From Luscinia megarhynchos (taxonomy: Eukaryota; Chordata; Aves; Passeriformes; Turdidae), in the NCBI GenBank assembly GCA_034336665.1, contig JAPFBE010000003.1:13866360-13930359 (forward strand): a stretch of 64,000 nucleotides of DNA. Direction: 5' to 3'. The first letter of the stretch is position 1; each line of letters starts with the position of its first letter. Shown here one piece after another: positions 51,401 to 61,839 of the stretch. Under the pieces are notes generated by a model, which saw only the letters and a list, made by a program, of their open reading frames with translations, ran no database searches and was not told the origin of the DNA. The position numbers and the translations under genes were made by a program.

Positions 51401-51969
51401 GTCTTGGTCTAGTCCAGTCCATTACACCTCCTGGCTTCTTGAGGGCAAGCCAGGGTTCCAGTTCACTTCCTCACTGCTTCTTGTCTGGAGCGAGAAGGCG
51501 GAGAAATTCCTAACCACAGTACTTCTCTTACAATGCTGTTCCTAGGGGTCCTCTTTCCTTGCCAAAATGCCTTTTGATCCACCTCTCTCAGACAAAACAT
51601 TTGTGAAATGTGATGACCCCTCACAATGCTCTTACTCCTTGCTGTCAGCTTTGAAACAGAGAGTGGTGCTGATAAATTAAATCTGCCATGATGTTGCAGG
51701 GGTATGAATAATGCTAGAACTTAGGTTTTGGAGCGGTTTTTTTGGTAGAAAAGGGCTTATCTTTCTACATTTCATGAGTGTAATATCAACAAATCATATA
51801 AAATAACATTGTGCAACTGAGATTAAAGTTAGGAGATGTCATGTGTTCCTTTTATAATAATGTATAGGAATTCCATAGAGGAGATGAATGAAGTAAGAGA
51901 ACAGAGTTAAGGTGTCCACTGTGGTAAGAACACAGTGAAACTTCCCAGAGTCTGCAAACCCTTGAATTA

Positions 51970-52210
51970 AATATATGCTGTACATTTTAAACTGCACTTA
52001 AATAAAGTGTAATGGCTGCACATTAGCTTTGGAGAAGGATGCAAATTGCACCATTAATCCCATCTTTGCATTTAAATTTGTAACTGCTTCTTCTTCTATC
52101 AAAACATAACCACATTTTTACTCCTGCTTGCTTTATCAAACCAGCTTGAATTTAGGAAAGGAGCTTAGCTTGTCTGTTTAGCTTGCATATTATTAGCAAA
52201 CATTGCTAGT
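51970..52210. promoter_or_regulatory. Possible conserved element with octamer site
   Basis: A perfect POU octamer ATGCAAAT (52039-52046) is followed 8 bp later by a TAATCC bicoid-type site (52055-52060). A TTTGCATTTAAAT word follows. There are no repeats and no exon signals. Enhancer function is inference from motif clustering. Confidence 0.25.
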
Positions 52211-52779
52211 AACATGGGAGTCATCTACACTAAGCTTGATGTCTGAGCCTAAGTCTATCACCTTCTACTTGTAGCAATGAAGTGAACAGACAACTCCAGA
52301 AGGAGATGCCTCTTATGATAAGTCAGCTCAGATAAGGAAGATTAATTGCTCTTTTCAGGTGCTTTTTTTTTTTCAATTATCAGCCAGGAAAAAAAAGAAT
52401 AGCCTAGGCTTAAATCTTTCTTTGTTTCATTCTTGGTCTTTGTTATGCACCTTACGTAAAGAAGATAACCCCATATTTTGTCATGGATCAATGGAACAGC
52501 CTTTTGGGTCACGCTAATTTTTATCAGCTAAAAGGTTAATTTGTATCATTGCAACTATTTGTGGTAATATGCTTGTTTTGCAAAAGAAGTTCAGGGAAGG
52601 GAAAGAAAAGGGGGAAGATATTGAAGTGACCTAATGTGTTTTCTGATTTGTTTGGATATCCCTCAGAGGAGCAGTAGCAGCCCTTTACGTAAGAAGAGGG
52701 TTCAGTGAGTCAACAGGGACTACAGTGAGAGACAGAGGGAGCCAGTGAAGAACTCTGAAAGGGCAGGTGTAGGATAGAG

Positions 52780-53090
52780 CAGTGTATAGCTATTTAAAGA
52801 ACAGGGATAGGGATGACAGAGCCAAGGTCTTCCTGGTGGAGTCCAAACATGGCAAGGGATTAAATGGCTGCACTGAAGCTTGCAGGGCTCAGATTAGATG
52901 TGAGGAGAAGCCTAATCTCTGGGTGCATGGTGGCCTCCTTGCCTGTCAGAGTATTCAAGACTGAGCAGGACAGAGCCATGACAGAACTGAGCTGGTGCTG
53001 GCAGAACTCCTGCTTTGGACAGCAGGCTGCTCTGGGTGATCACTGGTGGTGTCTTCCAGCCAGTGTCCTTGTGTCTTTCTTCTCTTTGCT
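52780..53090 (+). mobile_element. Old CR1 LINE fragment
   Basis: Diverged blocks run in CR1 order: GACAGAGCCAAGGTCTTC, GGGCTCAGATTAGATGTGAG, a GTATTCAAGACTGAGCAGGA block, and a final GCTTTGGACAGC...TCTTCCAGCC block corresponding to the CR1 3' end. The octamer tail is lost. It is more diverged than the minus-strand copies, so older. Confidence 0.65.
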
Positions 53091-54559
53091 GTAGGGAAAA
53101 CAATCTTCCTATGGAGTTCAATCCTCACAATCTGGAGCCTGCTCCCAGTGTCCTGTTCCAGCCCTGCTGTGCTTCTCACCCCGTGAGCTCCCGAGGCATC
53201 TGTACAATATGGGGATGTGCTCCTGCTGTCCCCAGCTCACGGACCATTTGCAAAATGTTCCTAATAGCCCTGTATGATTCCACTTGGGACACTGCCCTGT
53301 GACATCTGTGTTTGAATCCCTGCTGTGATCAGTACCAATGAAACACCTGGAATTCAATTTTCTATATGTGATGTGGGTATGCTTTAAATACTAGCATATT
53401 GTTTTTTACTGGGGAAACAAAAAGATCTCCTTAGGGTCTCGGTTTTCCCTAACCAAGGAGCTGGTTTATAGAATAGAGACAACTTATATTTTCTTATCTC
53501 TAAATACAAAATGTGATTTCAGTGTCTTAATTTCCTGTTGGAATTCTGAAACTGGACTATATCCCAATTATAAAATAAGATGTGTTGCAAGTCTGATTGC
53601 TTTGAAATAGTAACCACTTACAAACCTGCAGAATCTTGAAGAAAAATTAGGTAAAATATAGATACATGGAACTGGAAAGTGCTATTTTAAACACTGATTA
53701 TCAGCATGGAAGGGCACCTTAGAATCTTCCATTGCATTGTCATCTTGATATTTTTTTCTGTGTCTGTTTCTATTCCCTACCTATTTTAGATGATATAAAC
53801 AAATGCACTTCTTTTGAATGTTATCACTTTAATCCCTCTTGACCTTGAGTTCACTTCAGGAAATTACACTTTTTTCCTATTGAAGAAAAAGCAAAATGAT
53901 CACAGTGTTTTGATAGTACAATCAATTTATTTATTTAATTATATTAGTGGTATGGTCTCTTGATTTCCAGGCTAAGCATAGTACACTGGTACTTTTAAAT
54001 ACAAAGGTATTTTTAAATACCAGTTTATTACATCTCAACATATTGAAGAACTTTAGTGAAAGAACTCCTGATTTTTTTTCTTCAGTGGTCCATCAACCTT
54101 GTAGACTGTTCTGGTTCTTTGTCTTCAGAGAAGTTATTTTATATTTCGTTGATTTGAAACTACATTTTGATTTTATTGATCTAGCCAGTGACTATAGAAC
54201 TTACAGACCCCTATCACTGCTATGATACTGAACATTATGCTTTGTTTCCAGCAAATAAAACCAGTAAAAATTTATGTACCTTTAAGGCAAATAGGAATCT
54301 TGCATTGTCTGTGTGCACTTAAAACACAAGAAAGTGAAAATTTTCCATTCAATTTCTTTTCCTGAGCTTCATTAATGCAGTCTCATATAATCTGCCTCTG
54401 TCACACATTGTTTCTTACTTCACTTTGTAAGGATCCCCCTAGTATGGGGGGATTCAGAAAGAGGCAAAAGAAAACAAAGATAGGATGCTTTTACCTCTTT
54501 GAAATACCATGGAAGAATATATTGGAGCATTGTAAAGGGAAGCAGAGCCCTCCCTGTAT
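53091..54559. other. Unique non-coding stretch
   Basis: Nothing recognisable. A 16-bp imperfect palindrome GGTATTTTTAAATACC lies at 54006-54021. Confidence 0.5.
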
Positions 54560-54815
54560 GACATGAGGTTGATAGGCTGGAGAACAGGGCTGCTATTCAG
54601 AAGCCAAAATGGCCAGCAGCTGGGGCAGGATAACCCCAAATACCAGTACAGGGCAGGGCAGCCTTTTGGAAGAGGAGTGTGGGTCCTGCTGGACAGCAGA
54701 GCCGAGTCCCTGGTGGCCGTGGGGGCCACTGCAAACTGGCAGCTGCTACACCAGGCTCACGAGGCTTCACCTGGAGTCCTGTGCCTGTGGCTGCTCAGAA
54801 TCAGCTGGAGATGTG
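54560..54815 (+). mobile_element. CR1 LINE fragment, internally deleted
   Basis: The block GGATAACCCCAAATACCAGT matches the CR1 ORF2 C-terminal region. It is followed by CTGCTGGACAGCAGAGCC and, after a deleted stretch, by GAGGCTTCACCTGGAGTCCT, all in plus-strand CR1 order. There is no intact reading frame. Confidence 0.7.
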
Positions 54816-54852
54816 TTCCAGATGGCTCTGTGAACTCTGTGCTTTCACACAG

Positions 54853-54979
54853 CAGGGGGATGTGAGCAACACCTGCTGGGATGTGCCCCTACAGCACAGC
54901 AATCCTCAGTGCTCATTGCTGGACAGTGACACAGCCAGCACGACAGCCAGCTGGGAATTAGATAACTTGAGTAGAGAGG
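54853..54979 (+). other. Candidate exon beside a CR1 fragment
   Basis: The acceptor GTGCTTTCACACAG precedes the segment and the strong donor GAGAGG|GTAAGT follows it, giving 127 bp. One frame is open across it and upstream, reading for example NPQCSLLDSDTASTTASW, entering in phase 0 and leaving in phase 1. I recognise no family. The upstream part of that open frame is CR1 sequence, so coding status is doubtful. A repeat-associated lncRNA exon is the simplest alternative. Confidence 0.25.
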
Positions 54980-57900
54980 GTAAGTTCTAGATGTTCTGGT
55001 GTCTAAAGCAGATTTTTATGAGCAGCCTGACTCCTACAGCTCACAGATGCATGGGGTGATGCAATCAGGAGACTTCTTTTAAAAGGGAAGGGAATATTGC
55101 TAACAGGCTGTTGAAATCTGGATTTCAGATCAGGCTGATTTCCCCCAGAGGCCTTGATTTTTCTCCATAAACTACAGATGGTGTGTAGGACAACAGTTTC
55201 TAAATGGGGTGTCACATCTATGTTTAAAAAGCTAGGCAAGATGAATCTGGGTCAATTCTGGGCTGAGTTTTGTCAGTAATATTGCAATCAAGATTAAAGC
55301 TCCAGAGAGTTTACATTCACTTTTCACTCTGTTCTCAATTGCACCCTTTTGGCACAGTCTGACTCACCACTAAACTTTTAAATGTCAGTCCCCAACTTGT
55401 TAAATCACATCTCTAACTCTTAAGCAGGGAAACTAATTTATTTTAAATAATTGAGCTTCAAATTTAGTCTTTTCCTCCTCCAAAAACAAGGATGCAGCAG
55501 ACCGAGAAAGACTAGGTTTGTAACAGTTGATTGTGGCAAGTGCACAGTCTGTCAGTGCTGAAGAGGACATCAGTAGCAGCAGTAAAGGTTATTCATCAAC
55601 AATGCCCTATTTGATGAGGCCCTATTTGCATATGAAAATTAGCTACAGATGTGAGGATGGCTAGCTCAGCCATCAGCTACACCAGAGGTACGAGATCACT
55701 GCTTAAGGGGCTGTCTGGGACACTGATGGAGCTGAAGGGAGGTCCAGTCTTGCTTGGCACTTGCTGCTGCTTTTTACTTAGTTCTGGGGTCATCTGTCCT
55801 GTCTGCCCTGTCACCTGGTGCCAACACAGGAGTGTGGAAGGTTATCTATCTGAAGGGCTCAAGCCCATCAACACAGGGCTCCTGCTCTGCCAGCCCATCA
55901 GGGGATAGAGATTTGGTGTCTCTTCTAAGTGTGTTTGGTCTGTGCCTGAGCTGCCAGCTGTCCTGGATGCTGTCTGGGACATGTTTGGGCCAGCAGATCT
56001 CCCATCTGCTCATGGCTTTTGAGGAACCATGTTTTTGGTGCACTAGGTGCTGTGTAATCACTACAGCAAGCCAGAGTTTGGCTGCAGGCAGAGCTAAACA
56101 AAGTCAGACCAGCACCCAGGGTGTGTCCTGACTGAGCTGTCCTGTTCATTCCAGCCTCCATAACAGAGCTGTCCTTTCCTCCCCCAGTTCTCTTTTAGTG
56201 TCAGGAGGGTCCAGATCTAAAAGAAGTAGAGGAGCTCCCCAGGGTGCTTGTTTTTAGCTGTACCCAGACTTGGAAAGGCATTGGCTGGACTGCAATTCTT
56301 GTGATCTTCACTGAAATCTTTCAGAATTATCTGTTTTTGTGTTTTTGTACCCCTGCAGTTTTGGTATGTTGTCAGTGTCTACAAATTCTATCTTTCATTA
56401 GAAAATGCTTAACTACCACCAAACTGTGATGAAACTAGAAACTATGACCCAGCTACATATGTTGTCTGCCAAGCTAGATAATGACAGTTCATAAAATGTT
56501 TCTCTCAATATTTAAAAATAAAATGCAGACGATTCTGCATTGAGCATCTGATACAAGAAACAACTTAAGTTCTGAAACATGTGTTGTTATTTTCAAAGCA
56601 GCAAATCTGTCCAGATCCTCTGCCTTAGAGTAGAAAGGATTGTACTAGGCATATGAACCGAGGGCAGGGTAGGCTTTTCTAGCTCTCTTGTGAATGTGAG
56701 CCAACACCACAGGAAAACATGGCACAGTGTCTCTGGGACTCCCTGCTTCTCCATGGGGAGGACTGTGACATAACTGGTAGAAGCAAAGTTGACAGGGATG
56801 GTGGTAAAGCACACATGCCAGAAAGACTTGGAGCAGAATACACCTCATGGAACAGGGATCTTCAAGGGGTCCAGCCTAGGGAAGGCCAAGAGTTGCACGT
56901 GTTATCCTTGGGGCATACTGGCAAGAATGAATTCTGAACAGGTAAGTGTGGAAAGCATAGCTGTCCTGGTGTGGAGTGGCTTTTCTCCTTCTTTTCCTGC
57001 AATATGTTTTTACTGGAAGGCTGTGTCCTTGATGAAAAGGGACAGAGGATGCTGAAGGCTGCCTAGGTTGGAAAGACCCTCTGGTCCTACCTGCACATTG
57101 GGATTACTGCTGTCTAGCCAGCATTCTGGGCTAGGGCATGGCATGTACAGAGAATTTGGGGAAGATCTAAGTGAGGGTACAGTTGGTGGCTGCCTAGTTG
57201 GCTCCCCAGTGGCCTGTGCTGGCTCAGTGCCTGAAGCTGTGCAATTTGGACATGGGTAAGGTGCTCCTGCCTGGGACGATTTGCAAGGCAGCCTTAGGAT
57301 CATGCACTCCTGGTCAAGGAGCAGCATTGACTGATATGGGGCTCAGTGTGATGCTGTAGTAGGTTTCAGTATCTTTTGCAAGACCCAGTAAAGAGAAGAG
57401 TTTTCCACATTGTGCAGGACTTCAGCCTGGAGAACAGAAAACATCTGTCAAACTCCATTTTGCCTTACATATTCATAACTTGTTAGAGCAGGTCCCACTC
57501 CGTCACAGAAGTGACCTTTGTGTGTTATACATCTATTGTTCTTTGCTGCACACAGTACTGCCAGCTGCTGTAGTCCCTAATGGAGCTGTAGCTGTAGGAG
57601 GTTTTGTTTTGCCCCAAAAGTAAAGAAAGACCTGACTGTTAAGCATAAAAAGATGTGTGTTTATTGCTGGCCTTGCTATGTAGCCTGAGTAGCCATGGAA
57701 AAGCACTGCAGGATGTGTTCTGCCAGGAAGGGTTGCCACAATGGTTACATTTTCCCTCAAAGTGGAAGATGGTTGAACTCACTTCTGTTTACTGGGGAAA
57801 GCCTTGTGCAAACATCTGCCATAATCTAGCAAAATTTACAGCCTCTGAAATATCTAGCTTTCTGAAGCCTCAGAGGCTTACAGTGCTAAACTCATTGGAA

Positions 57901-59805
57901 CAACTGCTAATGAGTTAATTACAGTGGATTCTTTAGTTAAAATTGCTGCCAGAGACTTGAATGTTTCAGATAACTCTGCTGGCAAGTGGGTTACACTGCT
58001 GGGCAGATCTTTGCCTGATTTATAACTCTTCCACAAACACATGGAACTAGTGTCTGATTGTCCCCAGAATTCAGTTCTGGTTTTATCTGTTTTATAAAGA
58101 TCATCTTTAGTTCTGAAGGGATTTCATATGTGCTGCAAGTGGCCTGTAAACCATTATTGCAAACAGCTATTCTGTGATTCTTGTCTGAAAGATGCCTTCC
58201 TGAATGGCAGCTCTTCCTGTGAAATATAGACAGCCATCCATCACCCATGAAATATGAGGTATTGAGAGACTTCAAAAGAAAAATGAAGCTAGTTCATATG
58301 CTCCAAGGGTCATTTGGTGCAAAATAACAAGGATTTTGTCCTTTTGCCCAGAACAAAGATTTGTTGTGTAAATCAATAGTTGAACTCCTTTCTTGTGTAA
58401 GTATCTACTATCAAGTATCTACTTGATACTTAAAATGCATATTTAGAAATGATCTGTCTTGGCTTTTTGTAGTTACAGAGATTTTAGTCCAGAAATGTGT
58501 TGACTCTGGTTCCTTTCTTATAAATAGCAAACATATGATCAAACCTCTTGAAACCGCCAAAATCAATTCAGAAGCCAGGTTTCAGCCTTACTTTGGATGT
58601 TTTTACACAACAAAAGTTGCAGCTGTGGGTGTTGAGCCCTTTGGTGACATTTTCACACTTCCCAGACTCCTGCATTAAAGCCTCTAGCTCTTCTGCCACG
58701 TTTGTTTAAATATTTTCAGTTAGCTTTTCAATTAAGCTCAATGAATATCTTCTTTCCACCTTGACTCAACAAGAATAGCATCTCAATTTCTCTCCTGTTC
58801 AGTTAGGTGTAACTTTGACCTGATGATTTAATCATTAGTGAGGGTCTTACAAGCTTTTTCATTCAAAAAAGGAATTGATACAGAGTCTGCATTTTTCCCC
58901 ACTACAAATCTATTGTTTCAAACACCTACAAAATTCAATTTCTCTGAATAGAGTAGGAGGCTCATTTTGGTCATAGTTCCACAACCCTTTCCAGTCTCCA
59001 GTACATCTGTAAAAATTTCTCTCATCTTATATCCATTTTAATAGGCTTTCATTGCCTTTCTCCAATGTGTGTGTGCACAGGACACATCTGCAGCCAGCAC
59101 TACTGAGTTGCATATAGTGTTCAATCCCTGAGCAAACCTCTCTATCTCATCTTCCTTATGACAGCTTCAGTTGGCTCTGTCTCAGTATAAGTCTGTTATT
59201 CATATGCTGAGCTGTTGAAATTCTTCTTGCCTTTGACACTTTGCTGCTGCTTGGAGAAATACCTCAGGTGATTTTGAATCAGGAAGAAGTAAATATTGTC
59301 TGCAGAAGACATTGAATTTTCCCAGTCTCGATGAATCATGTCTTCCTTGTGTGCTTAGCTGTACTTCTTCTGCAATAGGCCTTCTATTATGATTTCTGTA
59401 GCAGGCTCCAGAAAGCCATGTGATACTTGTTTGAAGTGCTTGAAGTGTTTCAATCCAGAAGCTAAACTAAAAGGGCTTGTGAAGATCAACTACATAGACT
59501 TCTGAAATTATTCTATAGATTGATTGTCTCTTAAACAGGCCAAAAAATGTGTGAACATTTGACAACTGTAGTCTATGCACAATGAGAAGGGCTAGAGGAT
59601 GGCTTCTACACGAATAGTTGAATAGGTTTTTTATGTAAAAATTTGCTAGTGTTGTCTGAAAATGGCAAAAGATTAGGTAGGTTAAGTATAGGAGTAAAAT
59701 AAATCCCTCAGCATAATGTCCCAGAATATTTGAAAAAGTTCTCCCCCAACCAACTTTCTGATGTCACCTTCACATTCCTAGCTGGTTGACTGAATAGTTT
59801 GCAAT
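54980..59805. other. Unique non-coding stretch
   Basis: No gene or mobile element is recognised with confidence. A strong donor-like CTGAACAG|GTAAGTG at 56940-56941 has no good acceptor upstream. A short perfect inverted repeat lies at 58409-58428. Confidence 0.5.
58409..58428. repeat. Perfect 9-bp inverted repeat
   Basis: TATCAAGTA and TACTTGATA are separated by TC. It overlaps a 10-bp direct repeat AAGTATCTAC (58399-58408 and 58413-58422). Confidence 0.85.
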
Positions 59806-60014
59806 TTCTACAAATTAAAGACTTCTTCAAAGAAGAGGTTGTCAAATGTTGGAATGAGGTCGCTAGGGATGTGGTGGAGTCACCATCCCTGGTGCTATGT
59901 ACAGGACGTGTAGATGTGGCACTTGGGGTCAGGGTTTTTGGCAGTGCAAAATTAACAATTGGACTCAATCATCTTGCAGGTATTTTCCAATGTAAATAGT
60001 TCTATGATTCTATG
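59806..60014 (+). mobile_element. CR1 LINE 3' end with intact octamer tail
   Basis: It contains GAGGTTGTCAAATGTTGGAA, GTGGTGGAGTCACCATCCCT, CGTGTAGATGTGGCACTT, a GATCTT-like ATCATCTTGCAGGT block and the tail TTCTATGATTCTATGG, in full CR1 order. It has 5' truncation near 59806, and the tail ends at about 60014. Confidence 0.95.
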
Positions 60015-60069
60015 GCAAGTTTTGTATTGTCTTTTGGCACATGGCACCTGATTGGCTCTGCCCATGTAC

Positions 60070-60385
60070 TGCAGCAGGCAGGATGTCTCCAGGCTCAGGG
60101 TGGTGATCCTCCCCTCCACTCAGCACTCGTGAGACATATCTGGAGTTCTGGGCACAGTGCTGGGCTCCCCAGCACAAGAGAGACACGAATGTACTGAAGC
60201 AGGTCCCCTGAAAGGCCACAAACGTTAAAGGACTGGAGCATTTTTCATGTAAGGTGGGACTGAGAGAGCTGGGACTGTACAACCTGGAGAAGAGTTAGTT
60301 TAAGTTCAAATTAAACATTTTCTCAAAGGCTGGTTAAACACTGGCACAGGTTGCCCAGAGAGCTTGTGTAATCTCTGTCCTTAGA
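60070..60385 (+). mobile_element. CR1 LINE fragment from ORF2 end
   Basis: It contains GGTGATCCTCCCCTCCACTC, GTGCTGGGCTCCCCAGCACA, AAAGGACTGGAGCATTTTTC and GAGAGAGCTGGGACTGTACA. After a small insertion comes GGCACAGGTTGCCCAGAGAG. These are CR1 ORF2-end and 3' UTR blocks that normally lie upstream of those in 59806-60014. Both fragments are on the plus strand but in reversed element order, so they are two separate insertions or a rearrangement. Confidence 0.92.
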
Positions 60386-61557
60386 GCAGATGTTCTCCTG
60401 TGCTACCTTCCTTCCTCAGCAGATATAGTAAGCTCTGTTTTGTTTTGTTACTTTTGCAAAAATGATGCTGCAACCCCTGTACTGGCACTAGAGAGAATTC
60501 ACGTGCAGTTGGTGTTCATGACATTTTGTAGTTCAGTCTAGCAGCTGAAATACCCACAATCATGTTGAGCTGACAAAATTGAAAGGTATTTGTTTAGTGA
60601 AAAGGTCGTTTTTGGTATTTTTTCACTTATGCCATAAAAATAAAGCTAGTCCCTGACTAGGATGTCTTAGCTCCACCTTTGTGTGTTTTCTTCCCCTTTT
60701 CCTGTCTGTGTTTTTCTGTCAAAAGTCAGTTCATGAACTAAAGAGAAAAGTACACCATTGGCTTAGCTGAACTGTTCTAACTAATGATTTTGGAAAAAAG
60801 GTGGAGCTGCCTAAAACTGCCTCATTACCAATGGATTACAACATCCTGACATTTATGAAGCAAAATCCATTTTCCTTTCCGCTAATAATTCTTCCACAGC
60901 CACTGCTGCTATTTGCTTGACAAACCCCAATAAATTAGCAATTTGGCAACTGCTGTGTTACCTACATGCAGCTGATCAGTAGTGTCTTATGCAATGCTTT
61001 GGTGGAAGGAGCAAGGAAGTGGCATATTGTTTATCACAGGAACCACAGTCCCCAGTGTTTCATTACTGTAGCTGTGGCTGCCTCTCCACAGTCAAATGCA
61101 CTGTTTATCATCAGCCTAGTGCCTAAGTTGCACTCACTGCTGATTCAACTCCACCATCATCACAAATATTATTTTTGTGGTAGTATTATGAGGCAGTGTC
61201 TGTATCAGGGGCTATAAAAGTGTTAAGATGGGAACAAGGAAGCTGATTTATTGCCTTGAGCTCAGGGTTGTACAACAGGACTACAAAGCAAGCCTGTGCT
61301 GGGCCAGCTTGGATTCCTACTAAGGCTGGCTGTCATCTTTCTGTGTCAGGTTTGTAATGTAAGCTCAAGCACTGGGGCTTGTTCCCAGTCTCCAGTCTTC
61401 CCTTCTCATAAAAAGAAAGATGGAAATGTGGCAGTTGCAGTCTTCTGCAGGGCATGTTGCACACCTTCCAGACAGTGCATAGATGATACCTGGCTGGTGA
61501 CCTCATGTGCCTGTCACCTGCAGTCAGACCAGCAGGATGCAGCTGGCATGGACTGTG
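60386..61557. other. Unique non-coding stretch before minisatellite
   Basis: No gene is identified with confidence. It includes the enhancer-like segment 60850-60965. From 61296 a plus-strand open frame starts with a hydrophobic, signal-peptide-like stretch (GFLLRLAVIFLCQ) and then a Cys-rich part before running into the minisatellite. It is unsupported by splice or promoter signals. Confidence 0.4.
60850..60965. promoter_or_regulatory. Possible conserved non-coding element
   Basis: It contains CATTTATGAAGCAAAATCC, CGCTAATAATTCTTCC and CAATAAATTAGCAATTTGG words and has no repeats. It resembles a homeodomain-site cluster. This is inference only. Confidence 0.2.
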
Positions 61558-61839
61558 CAGCTCCCATCACCAGGTATAGCTTTCATCACCAGGTGCAGCT
61601 CCCATCACCAGGTGCAGCTCCCATTGCAGGTGCAGCTTTCATTACCAGGTGCAGCTCCCATCACCAGGTGCAGCTTTCATTACCAGGTGCAGCTCCCATC
61701 ACCAGGTGCAGCTTTCATTACCAGGTGCAGCTCCCATCACCAGGTGCAGCTTTCATTACCAGGTGCAGCTCCCATCACCAGGTGCAGCTCCCATTGCAGG
61801 TGTAGCTTTCATTACCAGGTGCAGCTCCCATTGCAGGTG
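61558..61839. repeat. 19-bp minisatellite, 15 units
   Basis: Twelve 19-bp units and three 18-bp units. There are three main variants: CAGCTCCCATCACCAGGTG, CAGCTTTCATTACCAGGTG and CAGCTCCCATTGCAGGTG. The first two alternate to form a 38-bp higher-order repeat through the centre. The 18-bp variant appears as units 4, 13 and 15. The unit has no stop in any plus frame and is one base more than a multiple of three, so all three plus frames read the same 19-residue period. That explains the overlapping repetitive open frames here. Confidence 0.97.

Larger units (their letters stand above)
39316..52779. other. Long unique non-coding stretch
   Basis: There is no gene, LTR or CR1 that I can recognise over 13 kb. 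It contains a T-rich tract (45426-45484), enhancer-like words near 48225-48310 and the candidate element at 51970-52210. Open frames of 100-142 codons (for example minus strand 39879-40307, plus strand 41258-41608) coincide with locally GC-richer patches and lack recognisable domains or splice context. Confidence 0.5.

Noticed and set aside
56930..56950. Strong donor-like CTGAACAG|GTAAGTG
   Set aside because: No convincing acceptor with a polypyrimidine tract upstream, so no exon is called.
57060..57110. GGTTGGAAAGACCCTCTGG, resembling a CR1 3' end block
   Set aside because: The neighbouring CR1 blocks and the octamer tail are missing, so the match is too short to call.
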